From JAVMKJ01 sp031732855 (GTDB lineage: Bacteria > Pseudomonadota > Gammaproteobacteria > Competibacterales > Competibacteraceae), in NCBI GenBank assembly GCA_031732855.1, contig JAVMKJ010000068.1, positions 1 through 64,000 on the forward strand: a stretch of DNA of 64,000 bases, given 5' to 3'. Every line of letters starts with the position of its first letter. Position 1 is the stretch's first letter. Below are positions 8,483 through 17,242 of this stretch, in pieces. The notes below the pieces were generated by a model. The model did no database searches and had not been told where the DNA came from. It saw only the letters and a program-made list of their open reading frames with translations. The position numbers and the translations under genes were made by a program.

Positions 8483-8899
8483 CTACCGTGGAGGGCCAAC
8501 CAACTCTGCTGAAGACTCCGGGGGGAGCGTCAAGGTGGTTTTCAGAAGCGCGTCGGCGTGGCGCAAGAGGTCATCGAAATAGTACTGATATTGCTGCAGC
8601 CGCCAGATTTCGCCCCGGACCTGGTTCGCCAGGGTGGCAAGGTGGTGCCGATGGTGGACGATATCACGAGTGACAAACTGCTCCCGCCAGAACTGGACTT
8701 GGGTCAATCCTTGTTCGATGCGGGAAATCGTGATGGTGGGATCGCCGCTGGGCGGCGATTGCAGCCGCTGATACAGGGTGTCCGGCGTCACCGGCTCGCC
8801 GCGAGCTTCGAGATACTCCACCGTTTCCAGGACGTCCATCGCCACGCGAAAATGCAGGTCTGAATCGGGCGCCGAAATTTTCCTGCGGTGATTACCCAT
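8483..8899 (-). CDS. Hypothetical helical plasmid protein
   Basis: 138 residues, mostly helical, with a possible N-terminal winged-helix segment (RVAMDVLETVEYLEARG, then TPDTLYQRLQ) resembling the DNA-binding end of KfrA-like plasmid proteins. The rest is rich in glutamine, histidine and leucine. I do not recognise the family. The ATG at 8899 has GGAGG 8 bases upstream, better than the GTG at 8908. It stands alone between the primase and the divergently read response regulator. Confidence 0.55.
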   Translation of the reverse strand: MGNHRRKISAPDSDLHFRVAMDVLETVEYLEARGEPVTPDTLYQRLQSPPSGDPTITISRIEQGLTQVQFWREQFVTRDIVHHRHHLATLANQVRGEIWRLQQYQYYFDDLLRHADALLKTTLTLPPESSAELVGPPR

Positions 8900-9031
8900 G
8901 GCACGCACCTCCGAGGCAGTAGGCGACTTTGATTCATCTTTATCCTGTCGCTACCGGGTTTCCAAGGGGCTAACGGCAAATGCAGAATCCTCCTACACTG
9001 TTTTAGGAATATTCTTACATTTTATCGCAGG

Positions 9032-9685
9032 GTGGCCGGGCGCGTGATCACCGTGATGTTGGTCGATGACCAGGAACTGATTCGCATCGGGTTAAAGGCG
9101 GTGCTCTCCCACGATCCGGAAATCAAGGTCGTCGCCGACCTGGATAACGGCCTGGATGCACTCCGCCAGGCGCGCGTCTGGCAGCCGGACGTAGCCGTCG
9201 TGGATGTCGACATGCCCGAGTTGAGTGGAGTGGAAGTGACGGCGCGCCTGCTGACATTGCCGCATCCCCCACAAGTGATCGTGCTGTCCGTCCTGACCCA
9301 GCCACCCTGGCCACAACGGCTGCGGGCGGCGGGGGCGCGAGGTTATGTCGCCAAGGAACGGGCATCCACCGACATCCGCGAGGCCATCCATACCGTCCAT
9401 CAGGGCCGGACGTATTTCTCTCCCACCCTGGTGGACGGCTTGGAGGCGGTGGGATCAGGTTCCAGCAGCGACCCGCTGGTTGCTTTGAGCAATCGCGAAC
9501 TGGAAATTTTCACTTTGCTGGTCAAGGGACACCCACCCGAAGATCTGGCGCGATTGCTCCATGTGAGTCCCAAGACGATCTACGCCCATCGAGATCGGAT
9601 TCGCAACAAACTCGGGGTGAGAAACGATGTCGAAATGACGCACTTGGCTATCCGTTATCGGCTGCTAAAGGAAACGATACTCTGA
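9032..9685 (+). CDS. NarL/UvrY-family response regulator
   Basis: 217 residues with an N-terminal receiver domain (acidic pair D12-D13, phospho-acceptor D58 in VVDVDMPE, lysine in VAKERAS) and a C-terminal LuxR-type helix-turn-helix (LSNRELEIFTLLVKG ... SPKTIYAHRDRIRNKLGV). The layout matches UvrY/GacA. Three in-frame starts (GTG 9032, 9044, ATG 9056) are possible; none has a strong ribosome site. With the HPt protein next door and the hybrid kinase at 11.1-13.5 kb it probably completes a phosphorelay. Confidence 0.88.
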   Translation: MAGRVITVMLVDDQELIRIGLKAVLSHDPEIKVVADLDNGLDALRQARVWQPDVAVVDVDMPELSGVEVTARLLTLPHPPQVIVLSVLTQPPWPQRLRAAGARGYVAKERASTDIREAIHTVHQGRTYFSPTLVDGLEAVGSGSSSDPLVALSNRELEIFTLLVKGHPPEDLARLLHVSPKTIYAHRDRIRNKLGVRNDVEMTHLAIRYRLLKETIL

Positions 9686-9708
9686 CCGTTTCCTTGCGGT
9701 GCCGAACG

Positions 9709-10119
9709 ATGGTTCACCCCTGGGCTACCAACGCGATGAAACTCGGCGATGTATTGAATGCCACCCAGGCTCTCGCCGCCGCCGGCGATGATCCCGCTAT
9801 CGCCGAGGACATGGTCAAGCGGTTTCTGATCATCCTGGCCACCGCTCACGCCGACTTGAACCCTGCGGAAGTCCTGCAGGATACGGAGCGACTTCGAACC
9901 TGTGTTCACCGCTTATGTTCGGGCGGCCTTTATCTCGGCTTTGAGCGGATTGGCGCCGCGGCGCGAACCTTCGAATCCCACCTCACCAATCACGCACCCC
10001 CGGAGGAGACCGCACTGGCATTGACGGCACTCAACGAGGCGATCCAGGCCGCTCTGGAGCCTAGCGAGGCCGCAGTGCTGGCCTGGCTGAAGTCCAGCGC
10101 CAACTCACTGACTCACTGA
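9709..10119 (+). CDS. Stand-alone HPt phosphotransfer protein
   Basis: A 136-residue helical protein with the HPt signature around H67 (RLRTCVHRLCSGGLYLGFE), where the histidine receives and passes phosphate between receiver domains. It lies 24 bases after the response regulator on the same strand. The hybrid kinase nearby lacks its own C-terminal HPt domain, unlike BarA, so this protein probably provides it in trans. The last residues (NSLTH) are encoded by the start of an ACTC octamer array. The start is uncertain (9709 or 9736). Confidence 0.72.
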   Translation: MVHPWATNAMKLGDVLNATQALAAAGDDPAIAEDMVKRFLIILATAHADLNPAEVLQDTERLRTCVHRLCSGGLYLGFERIGAAARTFESHLTNHAPPEETALALTALNEAIQAALEPSEAAVLAWLKSSANSLTH

Positions 10120-10166
10120 CATAAAGCTTCACTGACTTACCGACTCATTGACTTACCGACTCACGG
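10103..10166. repeat. ACTC octamer array 1
   Basis: Eight boxes at exact 8-bp spacing: ACTC (10103), ACTC, ACAT, CTTC, ACTT, ACTC, ACTT, ACTC (10159), separated by ACTG/ACCG/ATTG-type spacers. It overlaps the 3' end of the HPt gene. The same array type occurs at 21719, 22619, 33025 and 61877. Confidence 0.8.
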
Positions 10167-10233
10167 TTGAAATCAACATAACCCAGCGGGTCAACCGGGT
10201 GCATTCACCATTTACCCACCAGGGGATGGAAAG

Positions 10234-11100
10234 TCATCGAACGGCTGGCGCCGAAAGGAAAAGCTGGTGAATGGCATTGACGGCGAAATGGACGGCGACG
10301 GCATCCTGAATGCGCCCGGTCAGGTAGTACGCGACGCCATAACCGAGACCGGCGACGGTCGCCAGCAGCATAAAAGCAGCACCACCCCCAACATGCGCCC
10401 CACCGAAGAACAGGGACGCGGCAATAATCCCCAACGGCGCGGCCTGTGACCATCCTCGGTCGGCGAACCCCCGAATCAGCGCGGTTTGCACGATCCCCCG
10501 AAAGAAGCTTTCTTCCAGCACGCACGTGAACACCAGATGGTCGGCAAGCCGGTAGGCCAGAACCGGCAACGATCCCGCCACCCACGCCGGTCGCGCGAAA
10601 CCGAGCGCCAGCGCCAGGGGGATCAGCGCCAGCAAAGTGATTCCCAGGATCAGGGCAACCGTCAGTCGGGGTCGGTCGCGGCCGAACCACCCCGATCCCG
10701 GCGTCACCGGCGTCAAGACCAGCGGCGGCACCAGCCCCAGCAACAGCAGCTTTTCGGGAGTGAACCAAACCACAGACAGGTTCCCCGCTCCGGGAGCTGC
10801 CAACACGGGCACGGGGGCGAACCCCGGCAACAGCCGAAATCCCAAGGCCAGCACGACCAGCACATAGAGCGGCCAGCCCACCGCCTGCCAGACCGGCTGA
10901 TGAACCCACTTGAGCGACCCCGCCAGGCCAGCGGCGAGCACCACGGTCGGAAGCGCGGCCGGCGCGATCCCGCCTTGACCGACCAACAGGATCAAGGCCC
11001 CACCCAACGCACCCGCGCCGGCCAGCACGGGGATCCGCCGGCCGACGATCAAACCCCACCAGTACAGCCCACCTCCACCAAGCAACAGGATCGACAACAT
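10234..11100 (-). CDS. CPBP-family intramembrane protease
   Basis: A 288-residue membrane protein with about eight hydrophobic segments. The CPBP (CAAX/Abi) motifs are present: EESFFRG (EExxxR) near residue 215, FFGGAHVGGG and HFAVNAIHQL. The family includes Rce1-type proteases and bacterial proteins of mostly unknown substrate. It follows the hybrid kinase by 10 bases and is the last gene of a minus-strand run that begins with the TonB receptor, so it may act in the same signalling pathway. Confidence 0.82.
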   Translation of the reverse strand: MLSILLLGGGGLYWWGLIVGRRIPVLAGAGALGGALILLVGQGGIAPAALPTVVLAAGLAGSLKWVHQPVWQAVGWPLYVLVVLALGFRLLPGFAPVPVLAAPGAGNLSVVWFTPEKLLLLGLVPPLVLTPVTPGSGWFGRDRPRLTVALILGITLLALIPLALALGFARPAWVAGSLPVLAYRLADHLVFTCVLEESFFRGIVQTALIRGFADRGWSQAAPLGIIAASLFFGGAHVGGGAAFMLLATVAGLGYGVAYYLTGRIQDAVAVHFAVNAIHQLFLSAPAVR

Positions 11101-11110
11101 CGTCGCGGAC

Positions 11111-13516
11111 TCAGGTGGTGGGAATCGTCACGAGCGGTGCATCGAATCCCAATAGCGTCTCGTACACCGCGTTGATCAACTCCTCCTCGCTGAGCGGTTT
11201 GACCAGTACGCCGTTCGCGCCAGCCGCTATCGCGCGATGATGGGTCGGTTGGTCCGCACTGGCCGTGAACGCCAGAATAGGGAGTCCCGCGCCGCCAGGC
11301 AGGGCGCGGATGGCCTGGATGGCGGCGACGCCGTCGGTCCCCGGCATTTGGATATCCATGAGGATCAGTCGCAGGTCGGGGCAGGTTGCCTTCCGCATCG
11401 CCTCGTCCGCGTCGCTGGCCTCTAAAACCCGCAGGCCATGCCGGCGCAACTGGCGGGTCATGATCTCAAGGTTGAGTTCGAAGTCTTCGACCACCAGTAC
11501 GGTTTTGTCGGTGAGAAAGTGTCGCCGCCGTCGATGATGAGGGACGGTATTCTCTTCCAGTCGCACGTTGGCGAGCAGGGGGCTGAGTTCGGCGTACCAC
11601 GCCGCCCGGGTGATGGCCGCACTCAGGACGAGACTGATACCGCCGTGGTCCAGCACGGAGGGCGGCGACGGCAAAGGCCCTGTTTCCAGGCTGATAATGT
11701 ATTGCGCCCAGTCATGCCAGCGCTCGATCTGTTCAGATCGGGTCTGAGGGGGCAGAGCGGACACGTTTTGCGCGACGAGCAGGTCGTAGCCGAGGGCGGG
11801 AGGCGGTCGGGCACTCAACATCGCCGCCGGCCCCGGCTGTTCCGTCACCGCCAGACCGAGGTTCTCGAGGCGGCAACGAACCGACTCGCGGAAACTGGGG
11901 CGGTCGTCGACCACCAGGGCGCGCCACTTCTTCGGCAGGTTGAGAGGAGCGTGCGGATTCGGATCGACTCGGCTAAAGGGCAGGGTCGCCGTAAAGGTCG
12001 TGCCTTGCCCCAGACGGCTTTCGACACCGATGTGGCCGTTGAGAACGTCGCAATAACCCTTGACGATCGACAATCCCAGCCCAGTACCGCCATAGCGCCG
12101 ATTGAGAGCGCCGTCCACTTGTTCGAACGGCGCGAAAATGGTGGCCATCTGGTCGGCGGGAATGCCGCAACCGGTATCTTGAACCCGTAGGTAAACCAGT
12201 ACCGAACCGTCGGTTGGACCGGAAGGCGCGCTCAGCCGAATGCAGATACCACCCCTTTCCGTGAATTTCACCGCATTGGCGATCAGGTTGGTCACGATCG
12301 CCCGAAGCGCCCGGCTGTCGCTCCAGACGGTGGTTGGCGTGCGCGGCTCGACGATGACATCCAGATACAGGCGCTGCCGGGCCGCCAGTGGCGCGACCGT
12401 TTCGATGACCTGTTCGATTTCGCCCCAAAGATCCAGCAGTTCGAAATGAGGCGTGTATTTGCCGCGCTCGAGCTGAGTGAAGTCGAGAATGTCACTGATG
12501 GTGTTGTACAGCGTCCGCACCGCCCCCAGCAGCGTCTGGACCGTCCGCTCTTCCTCGGGGTTGGAGACAGCGCGCAGCAACTGTTCCGCCAATCCCTGGA
12601 TCGAATACAACGGCGTGCGCATTTCGTGCGAGACCTTGGCCAGGAACAGGCTCTTGGCCTGATTGGCCTGTTCGGCGGTTTGGGTTTGTACCTGCAAGCG
12701 AGCCAACACCCGGTCGTATTCGCCGCGGACCTTGGCGAGCTCGTTTTCGAGTCGGGCTTGCTCGCCCGCGATGGTCTCGGCCAACAGGTTCACCCCGTCC
12801 TGCAAGATGCCAATTTCGTTGACTTCGGTTCGGGGTAATCGCACGGACAAATCGCCGCCCTTGATCCGTTCGATGGCGCGCGCGGTTTGCCGGAGGGAGC
12901 GGGCCAGCCGGTAGCCGGTCCAGCAGGCCAGGATGAGTCCGGCTACGAAGGTGATCGCAACCAGCCCAATGTTGCGCAGGAAATGTTGGGCCTGTTCGAT
13001 TTGCACGGGCGCCGTGGCGAGTTCCAGTTCGACCGCGCCCAGGTAGCGCTTCTCCAGGGGGGCTGGCGCCGGCAGCGCCAGCGGTTCCAGATAGATGGGG
13101 GCTACGAAACGCTGGCGGTCGGTGGGGAACGCGTTCGGCGCCAGCAGGGGATCTCCGTCCAGCGGCGCTGGCGCGGGGACCGCCGCGTTGGGGTCGGCGT
13201 ACACAATCCGCCGATCCTTGCCGAGCACCGCGACCCGAATCACCTCGGTGCCCAGCACCGTCGCGGCCGGCTTCACCATGGCTTGAATCAGGGTAGGAAG
13301 CTGCTCGGTGGCGCCCGTGAACAGGGGATATTCGAGGTTGGCGGCCAGTTGGGCGGCCAGCAGGGTTCCCTGCCGGTGCAAGGTCTGCTGGCCCTGCGCC
13401 ACGTTGTCCCGATACGCCAGCACCACCAGGATCAGGGTCACGATCAGCGTCGGGGCAATCGCCACGATCAGAATCTGGGCGCGAATCGAGAGACGGCGGT
13501 AAAACTTACTCAGCAT
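11111..13516 (-). CDS. BarA-like hybrid sensor histidine kinase
   Basis: 801 residues. Transmembrane segments near 14-34 and 182-200 flank a periplasmic sensor region; HAMP follows (about 200-255), then a coiled coil, HisKA with H297 in VSHEMRTPL, and a HATPase domain (DTGCGIPADQ, GGTGLGLSIVK). Two receiver-like domains follow. The first (VVDDRPSFRE) has no clear phospho-acceptor aspartate; the second is complete (VVEDFELN, LILMDIQMPGTDG, a lysine in VKPLS). BarA carries an HPt domain at its end; this protein does not. It overlaps the substrate-binding protein gene by 11 bases. Confidence 0.9.
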   Translation of the reverse strand: MLSKFYRRLSIRAQILIVAIAPTLIVTLILVVLAYRDNVAQGQQTLHRQGTLLAAQLAANLEYPLFTGATEQLPTLIQAMVKPAATVLGTEVIRVAVLGKDRRIVYADPNAAVPAPAPLDGDPLLAPNAFPTDRQRFVAPIYLEPLALPAPAPLEKRYLGAVELELATAPVQIEQAQHFLRNIGLVAITFVAGLILACWTGYRLARSLRQTARAIERIKGGDLSVRLPRTEVNEIGILQDGVNLLAETIAGEQARLENELAKVRGEYDRVLARLQVQTQTAEQANQAKSLFLAKVSHEMRTPLYSIQGLAEQLLRAVSNPEEERTVQTLLGAVRTLYNTISDILDFTQLERGKYTPHFELLDLWGEIEQVIETVAPLAARQRLYLDVIVEPRTPTTVWSDSRALRAIVTNLIANAVKFTERGGICIRLSAPSGPTDGSVLVYLRVQDTGCGIPADQMATIFAPFEQVDGALNRRYGGTGLGLSIVKGYCDVLNGHIGVESRLGQGTTFTATLPFSRVDPNPHAPLNLPKKWRALVVDDRPSFRESVRCRLENLGLAVTEQPGPAAMLSARPPPALGYDLLVAQNVSALPPQTRSEQIERWHDWAQYIISLETGPLPSPPSVLDHGGISLVLSAAITRAAWYAELSPLLANVRLEENTVPHHRRRRHFLTDKTVLVVEDFELNLEIMTRQLRRHGLRVLEASDADEAMRKATCPDLRLILMDIQMPGTDGVAAIQAIRALPGGAGLPILAFTASADQPTHHRAIAAGANGVLVKPLSEEELINAVYETLLGFDAPLVTIPTT

Positions 13517-14504
13517 GAGCGTTCCAGGTGGGTGGAATCACGATGGACAGCACGCCGGCCACGGTGGGGTTGACGACCACCCGGGTCGCCTCCGGATAGA
13601 CCGGGGCGGGAACCACACCGCTCGCCAGGCGCCGGGCGACCGCCACGATCTGCGCGGGCAGGCGGTCGAGGTCGGGAACGGCGGCCGCCAGCACGCCCGC
13701 CCGCACGTAGTCGGCGGTGGGACCCCCAAAGGTGGGAACCATCTGGCGAATCGTCATCAACAGAATCGGTTTCAAGGACCAGGCGTTGATCAGCTGAAGA
13801 TCGGGGAGCAACAGCACGGCGTCGAGCGCGCTGACGCGGCTGCGCAACGCCCGAACCGCCTCTTCGTCGTTGGTGGCGGTGATTTCCTCCAATTTGAACT
13901 GCAAACGATGCGCTTCCGCGCGCAGGCTGGGTAATTCGGCCCGCTGCGGGGACACCAGCACGCCCACGGTGGCAGCCTTGGGCAGCAGCTCGCGAATCAA
14001 CCGCAGATTCGCCACCGGGTCCGCCGTCGGGTAGATGGCGGTACGGGCTGGCCCTCGGTTCTGTTCGAGCAGCGGTTGGAGCTGCGCGTCCGGTACCAGC
14101 ACCATCAGCAAAGGAATGGAACAGTTTTGCTTCGCTGCGCGCGCGGCGTCCCCCGCCACGGCCACCACGACATCGACCTGCTGGCACAGATCGGCCAAGG
14201 TGGGGGATCTCGCCCGCATCAAGGTTTGCGCGGCCACGCGCGCCGGTAATGACTTCCGCGGCGATGGGGCCGATTTCAGCCAGACCACCAACCCCATCAA
14301 ACGGGTTCCCTGGGCCTCGACCGTATCGAGGGCCAACAGATCGGCCCCGACTTGCCATTGGCGCTGTCGCGCCAGGAACTCGCGGTGCTCGGGTGAATCA
14401 CCATTGGCGACAAACAAGAGCGTGGCGGAACGGGCCTGAGCGCAGAGCATGACCAAAATCAGGGTTAGCAGTCTCCAACCCATTGTGGCAAGGCGCGTTT
14501 TCAA
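13506..14504 (-). CDS. ABC-type substrate-binding protein (ABC_sub_bind family)
   Basis: About 332 residues with an N-terminal signal peptide (GWRLLTLILVMLCAQARSA). The body resembles the TrpX/YP-type ABC_sub_bind family of two-lobed periplasmic binding proteins. No permease or ATPase gene lies nearby; instead it is placed between a TonB-dependent receptor and a hybrid kinase, so it may present a ligand to the kinase sensor domain rather than serve transport. The start is uncertain: TTG 14504 or ATG 14483, both without a strong ribosome site. Confidence 0.72.
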   Translation of the reverse strand: MKTRLATMGWRLLTLILVMLCAQARSATLLFVANGDSPEHREFLARQRQWQVGADLLALDTVEAQGTRLMGLVVWLKSAPSPRKSLPARVAAQTLMRARSPTLADLCQQVDVVVAVAGDAARAAKQNCSIPLLMVLVPDAQLQPLLEQNRGPARTAIYPTADPVANLRLIRELLPKAATVGVLVSPQRAELPSLRAEAHRLQFKLEEITATNDEEAVRALRSRVSALDAVLLLPDLQLINAWSLKPILLMTIRQMVPTFGGPTADYVRAGVLAAAVPDLDRLPAQIVAVARRLASGVVPAPVYPEATRVVVNPTVAGVLSIVIPPTWNAHAE

Positions 14505-14509
14505 GAGGA

Positions 14510-16471
14510 CTAACGGTCCAGGCTAAACCGTAGGAACACGCTTCGGTCCCACTCGCGGTTCGGCAGGTAATCGCTGACCGGTCCCAGCAGATTGGCGCCG
14601 ACCAATTCGGCGGTGACCGGAGTGGAACCGAGTTTGAATCGTTTGGCCAGCCGCACGCCCAGTTGATGATAGCCGTCGATCGGCCGATCGCGGTACCACT
14701 GCATCCCGGACTGATAGTCGTAGTTCAAGCTCGCCTGCCAGCCGTTGCCGAACTCCTGGCTGGCCAACAACCCCAGTCCGTGGCGCGGCGCGCTGTCTTC
14801 GTAGCCGGCATCATAGCGGGTCCCCGAGGCGTCGATGGTGGTCAGAGCGTAGCTGGCGAACAGCCGGGTACCCGACAGGTTGCGCCAATCCCATTGCGCT
14901 TCCAGCCCGCGAACTATGATCGGGTCGTCGTTGGCAAAGTCCAGGACCACCCCCGGCAACGCTGTCGGTACGTCGGGTGCAGGTCGGTAGTAGGTCCCGA
15001 TATAGTCGGAATAATGTTCTTGAAACAGACGCACATCGAACTGATTCCGTTCGGCCTGCCAGTGATAGCCCACCTCCAGGGAGCGGTTGATTTCGGGGTT
15101 GAGGCCACCGCTGGCAATGACGCGGTAGATCGTCAGCGGTACGTTCACCGCGCGAATGACAGCTCGGCCATCGTTCTCGTAGAGCGTGGGTTGGCGCGAG
15201 CCCGTCGAATAGGCCAAGCGCAGGGTTTGCCAGTCGTCCACGTGATAGTGGACCGAGAACCGGGGCAGGAACAGCCAGGATGCCGTCAGCGAAGAATATT
15301 CCAGCATGGCGCCCGCGTTCAGCACCCAGGCGGGATCGATCCGGTATTCACCGTGGCCCGCCAGCCAGGATACCTCGTTGCTCAGCGTGGCGTCGGTATC
15401 GAAGTAAAACGGCGAGCGGACCCTTTCCTGGTAATAGCCGAATCCAGCCCTGGTGCGCCATCGATCGGAAAAACGGCGAATGTACTGGACGTCGGCCTCG
15501 TAGCGTTCTTCCTCAATGTCGTAATCGAATTGCAACGTAACGCCGGGAAGGAGCTGGTCGTTACGAAACCCCCGGTCGCCGTAATGAAAAGCGTTGTGTG
15601 ACAGGGTCAGCGTCCATTCGTCTTTCCGGGTTCCGGGTTTCCGCCACTGGAGACTCTGGAAGTTGTCGGTGACCGGGAAATCTCGCGCGGGTTCCGAAGA
15701 GGTGGACTCGGGATTCTCAATCCCGTAGTCGCCGCGCGCGAACCCGGCTTGCAGTTTTAATTCGCCGCCCGCTTCGAACGGCACGTCGCCCATGAACGAC
15801 AGGCTGGTGTTGCGCCGGTCGTCGTAGACGCCGGGGTAGCCGCTGTCCCCCACGCTCGACAGGGACAGGGTGTAGTCCATGACGCCTACCCGTCCGCCGT
15901 ACCGCAGGAACCCATCCGCGATGCCATCGCTGCCACCCGCGATTTGGGCTGAAAGACCCGGGTACTCGGCCGGGCTGCCGGTCTGGATGTTGATCACTGC
16001 CTGCAGGGCGTTGGAACCGTAGGCCGCCGCGGCCGGCCCCCGAACGACCTCGATGCGTTCGATGTTCTCTAGTGGAATGGGCAGGTTGTTCCACTCGATC
16101 ACCCCGCGCGAGTACTGAAAAATCCGCTGTCCGTTCAGCAGCAGCAGCATCCGCCGCGCGTACTCGTCGGACAAACCGTGGTAGGTAGCCGTCGGCAGGC
16201 TGTTGTTCTTGTAACCCACCTGGAGACCCGGCACCAACCGCAGGACATCGACCAACCGTCGAGCGCCAGACGCTTCGATCATCGCCCGGTCGATGATGGT
16301 GACCGTGCTGGGCGCATCATCGAGGCGCTGGGGCAACCGCGATGGCGTCAGCACTTGCGGGAAATCGCTATCCCGGTCGCCGTCCGCCGCCAGGGCAACT
16401 CGAACATCGGCGACGAACAGTCCCGTAGCGCCCCAAAGCAAAGCCATGGAAGTGATGAGGTCGGTTTTCAT
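14510..16471 (-). CDS. TonB-dependent outer-membrane receptor
   Basis: 653 residues with a signal peptide, a plug domain (about 40-165; DAPSTVTIIDRAMIEASGAR, IERIEVVRGPAAAAYGSNAL) and a beta-barrel ending in the aromatic-terminated segment VFLRFSLDR. This is the usual architecture of siderophore, vitamin or small-ligand receptors; the ligand cannot be told from sequence. It starts the minus-strand run receptor, binding protein, kinase, protease. The following gene begins within 6 bases of its stop codon. Confidence 0.9.
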   Translation of the reverse strand: MKTDLITSMALLWGATGLFVADVRVALAADGDRDSDFPQVLTPSRLPQRLDDAPSTVTIIDRAMIEASGARRLVDVLRLVPGLQVGYKNNSLPTATYHGLSDEYARRMLLLLNGQRIFQYSRGVIEWNNLPIPLENIERIEVVRGPAAAAYGSNALQAVINIQTGSPAEYPGLSAQIAGGSDGIADGFLRYGGRVGVMDYTLSLSSVGDSGYPGVYDDRRNTSLSFMGDVPFEAGGELKLQAGFARGDYGIENPESTSSEPARDFPVTDNFQSLQWRKPGTRKDEWTLTLSHNAFHYGDRGFRNDQLLPGVTLQFDYDIEEERYEADVQYIRRFSDRWRTRAGFGYYQERVRSPFYFDTDATLSNEVSWLAGHGEYRIDPAWVLNAGAMLEYSSLTASWLFLPRFSVHYHVDDWQTLRLAYSTGSRQPTLYENDGRAVIRAVNVPLTIYRVIASGGLNPEINRSLEVGYHWQAERNQFDVRLFQEHYSDYIGTYYRPAPDVPTALPGVVLDFANDDPIIVRGLEAQWDWRNLSGTRLFASYALTTIDASGTRYDAGYEDSAPRHGLGLLASQEFGNGWQASLNYDYQSGMQWYRDRPIDGYHQLGVRLAKRFKLGSTPVTAELVGANLLGPVSDYLPNREWDRSVFLRFSLDR

Positions 16472-16588
16472 GACGATAACCCTCTGGGCTGGTGATCGGG
16501 ATCCGCACCTGATCAGCGCCGCGGGCGGATTACCACAAACCCGGGCGGTGGTAGCCTCGTTCCCCTTCCTCTCGTGATTGGCTGGGTT

Positions 16589-17104
16589 TTAATCCTTCTC
16601 CGCTACCCACGACCCCTCCTGAAACAGATCGGCGATTCCGCGCGCCGCCGCTTCCTGCGCGACCATCTGCTCGTATTGGTGCAGGCCCGCCGTAAAGCGG
16701 GTCAATAACAACCGCTGCACGGCTCCGATGAGCCGGGAGACCGGCAGGGAAGGGCGCCCACGTTGCGTCCAGCGGTACCCTGATGTCCGTTCCCGACCGA
16801 GGAGCGCGGCCAGACGGGTCTGGGGAACGGCTTGACCCGTGACCTGACTCACGAGCGCCAGCAACTCCTCGGGCGTCGGTTCGCGGGGCGCCAGTTCCGG
16901 GAAACAGTCGTAGAGACGGATAGCGAGCGCGACCGTGGGGCTGGGGATCGGTTGATCCCCCCGCTTTTTCCAGACCGACCAGCTCGATGGAGAAATCCCG
17001 ATCAGCGCACAACACTCGGCGGGCGTTCGGTTCAACCGGGCCGCGAGCAGGGGGAGATCCTGGCCCAACACCGGACGATCAGCAGGAATGGTAGGCATCG
17101 GCAT
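16589..17104 (-). CDS. HTH-type protein, paralogue of the 59.9 kb protein
   Basis: 171 residues. An N-terminal segment resembles a helix-turn-helix (LPLLAARLNRTPAECCALI, then GISPSSWSVWKKRG) and a second one follows (RLAALLGRERTSGYRWTQRG). It shares collinear segments with the protein at 59903-60559 (RPVLGQDLPLL / RPIVGRDLLLL; LLGRERTSGYRW / LLGREGTSGFRW). Both are read away from an AT-rich box with an unknown plus-strand gene on the other side. It is probably a plasmid transcriptional regulator. No standard family was recognised. Confidence 0.6.
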   Translation of the reverse strand: MPMPTIPADRPVLGQDLPLLAARLNRTPAECCALIGISPSSWSVWKKRGDQPIPSPTVALAIRLYDCFPELAPREPTPEELLALVSQVTGQAVPQTRLAALLGRERTSGYRWTQRGRPSLPVSRLIGAVQRLLLTRFTAGLHQYEQMVAQEAAARGIADLFQEGSWVAEKD

Positions 17105-17111
17105 GAGAGAA

Positions 17112-17212
17112 TAATCCAGCTTTGTTGTTTTAAGTTTATTTTATAACCACGATTTTCTATAATTTATACCAATTTTCAGATTTAAAGCGAAATTATAAAA
17201 ATTATTATAAGA
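17112..17212. promoter_or_regulatory. AT-rich divergent promoter region
   Basis: About 100 bases of A+T-rich DNA between divergent genes. The end next to the HTH gene holds a TTTGTTGTTTTAAG core related to the polarised box seen elsewhere; repeated TTATAAAA-like stretches continue to the other end. It probably contains promoters for both genes. Confidence 0.4.
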
Positions 17213-17242
17213 CCATCTGCTTCGTCGAGGTTTACCTTACTG

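Noticed and set aside
13506..14504. Complete ABC importer
   Set aside because: Only a binding protein is present; no permease or ATPase gene is nearby.
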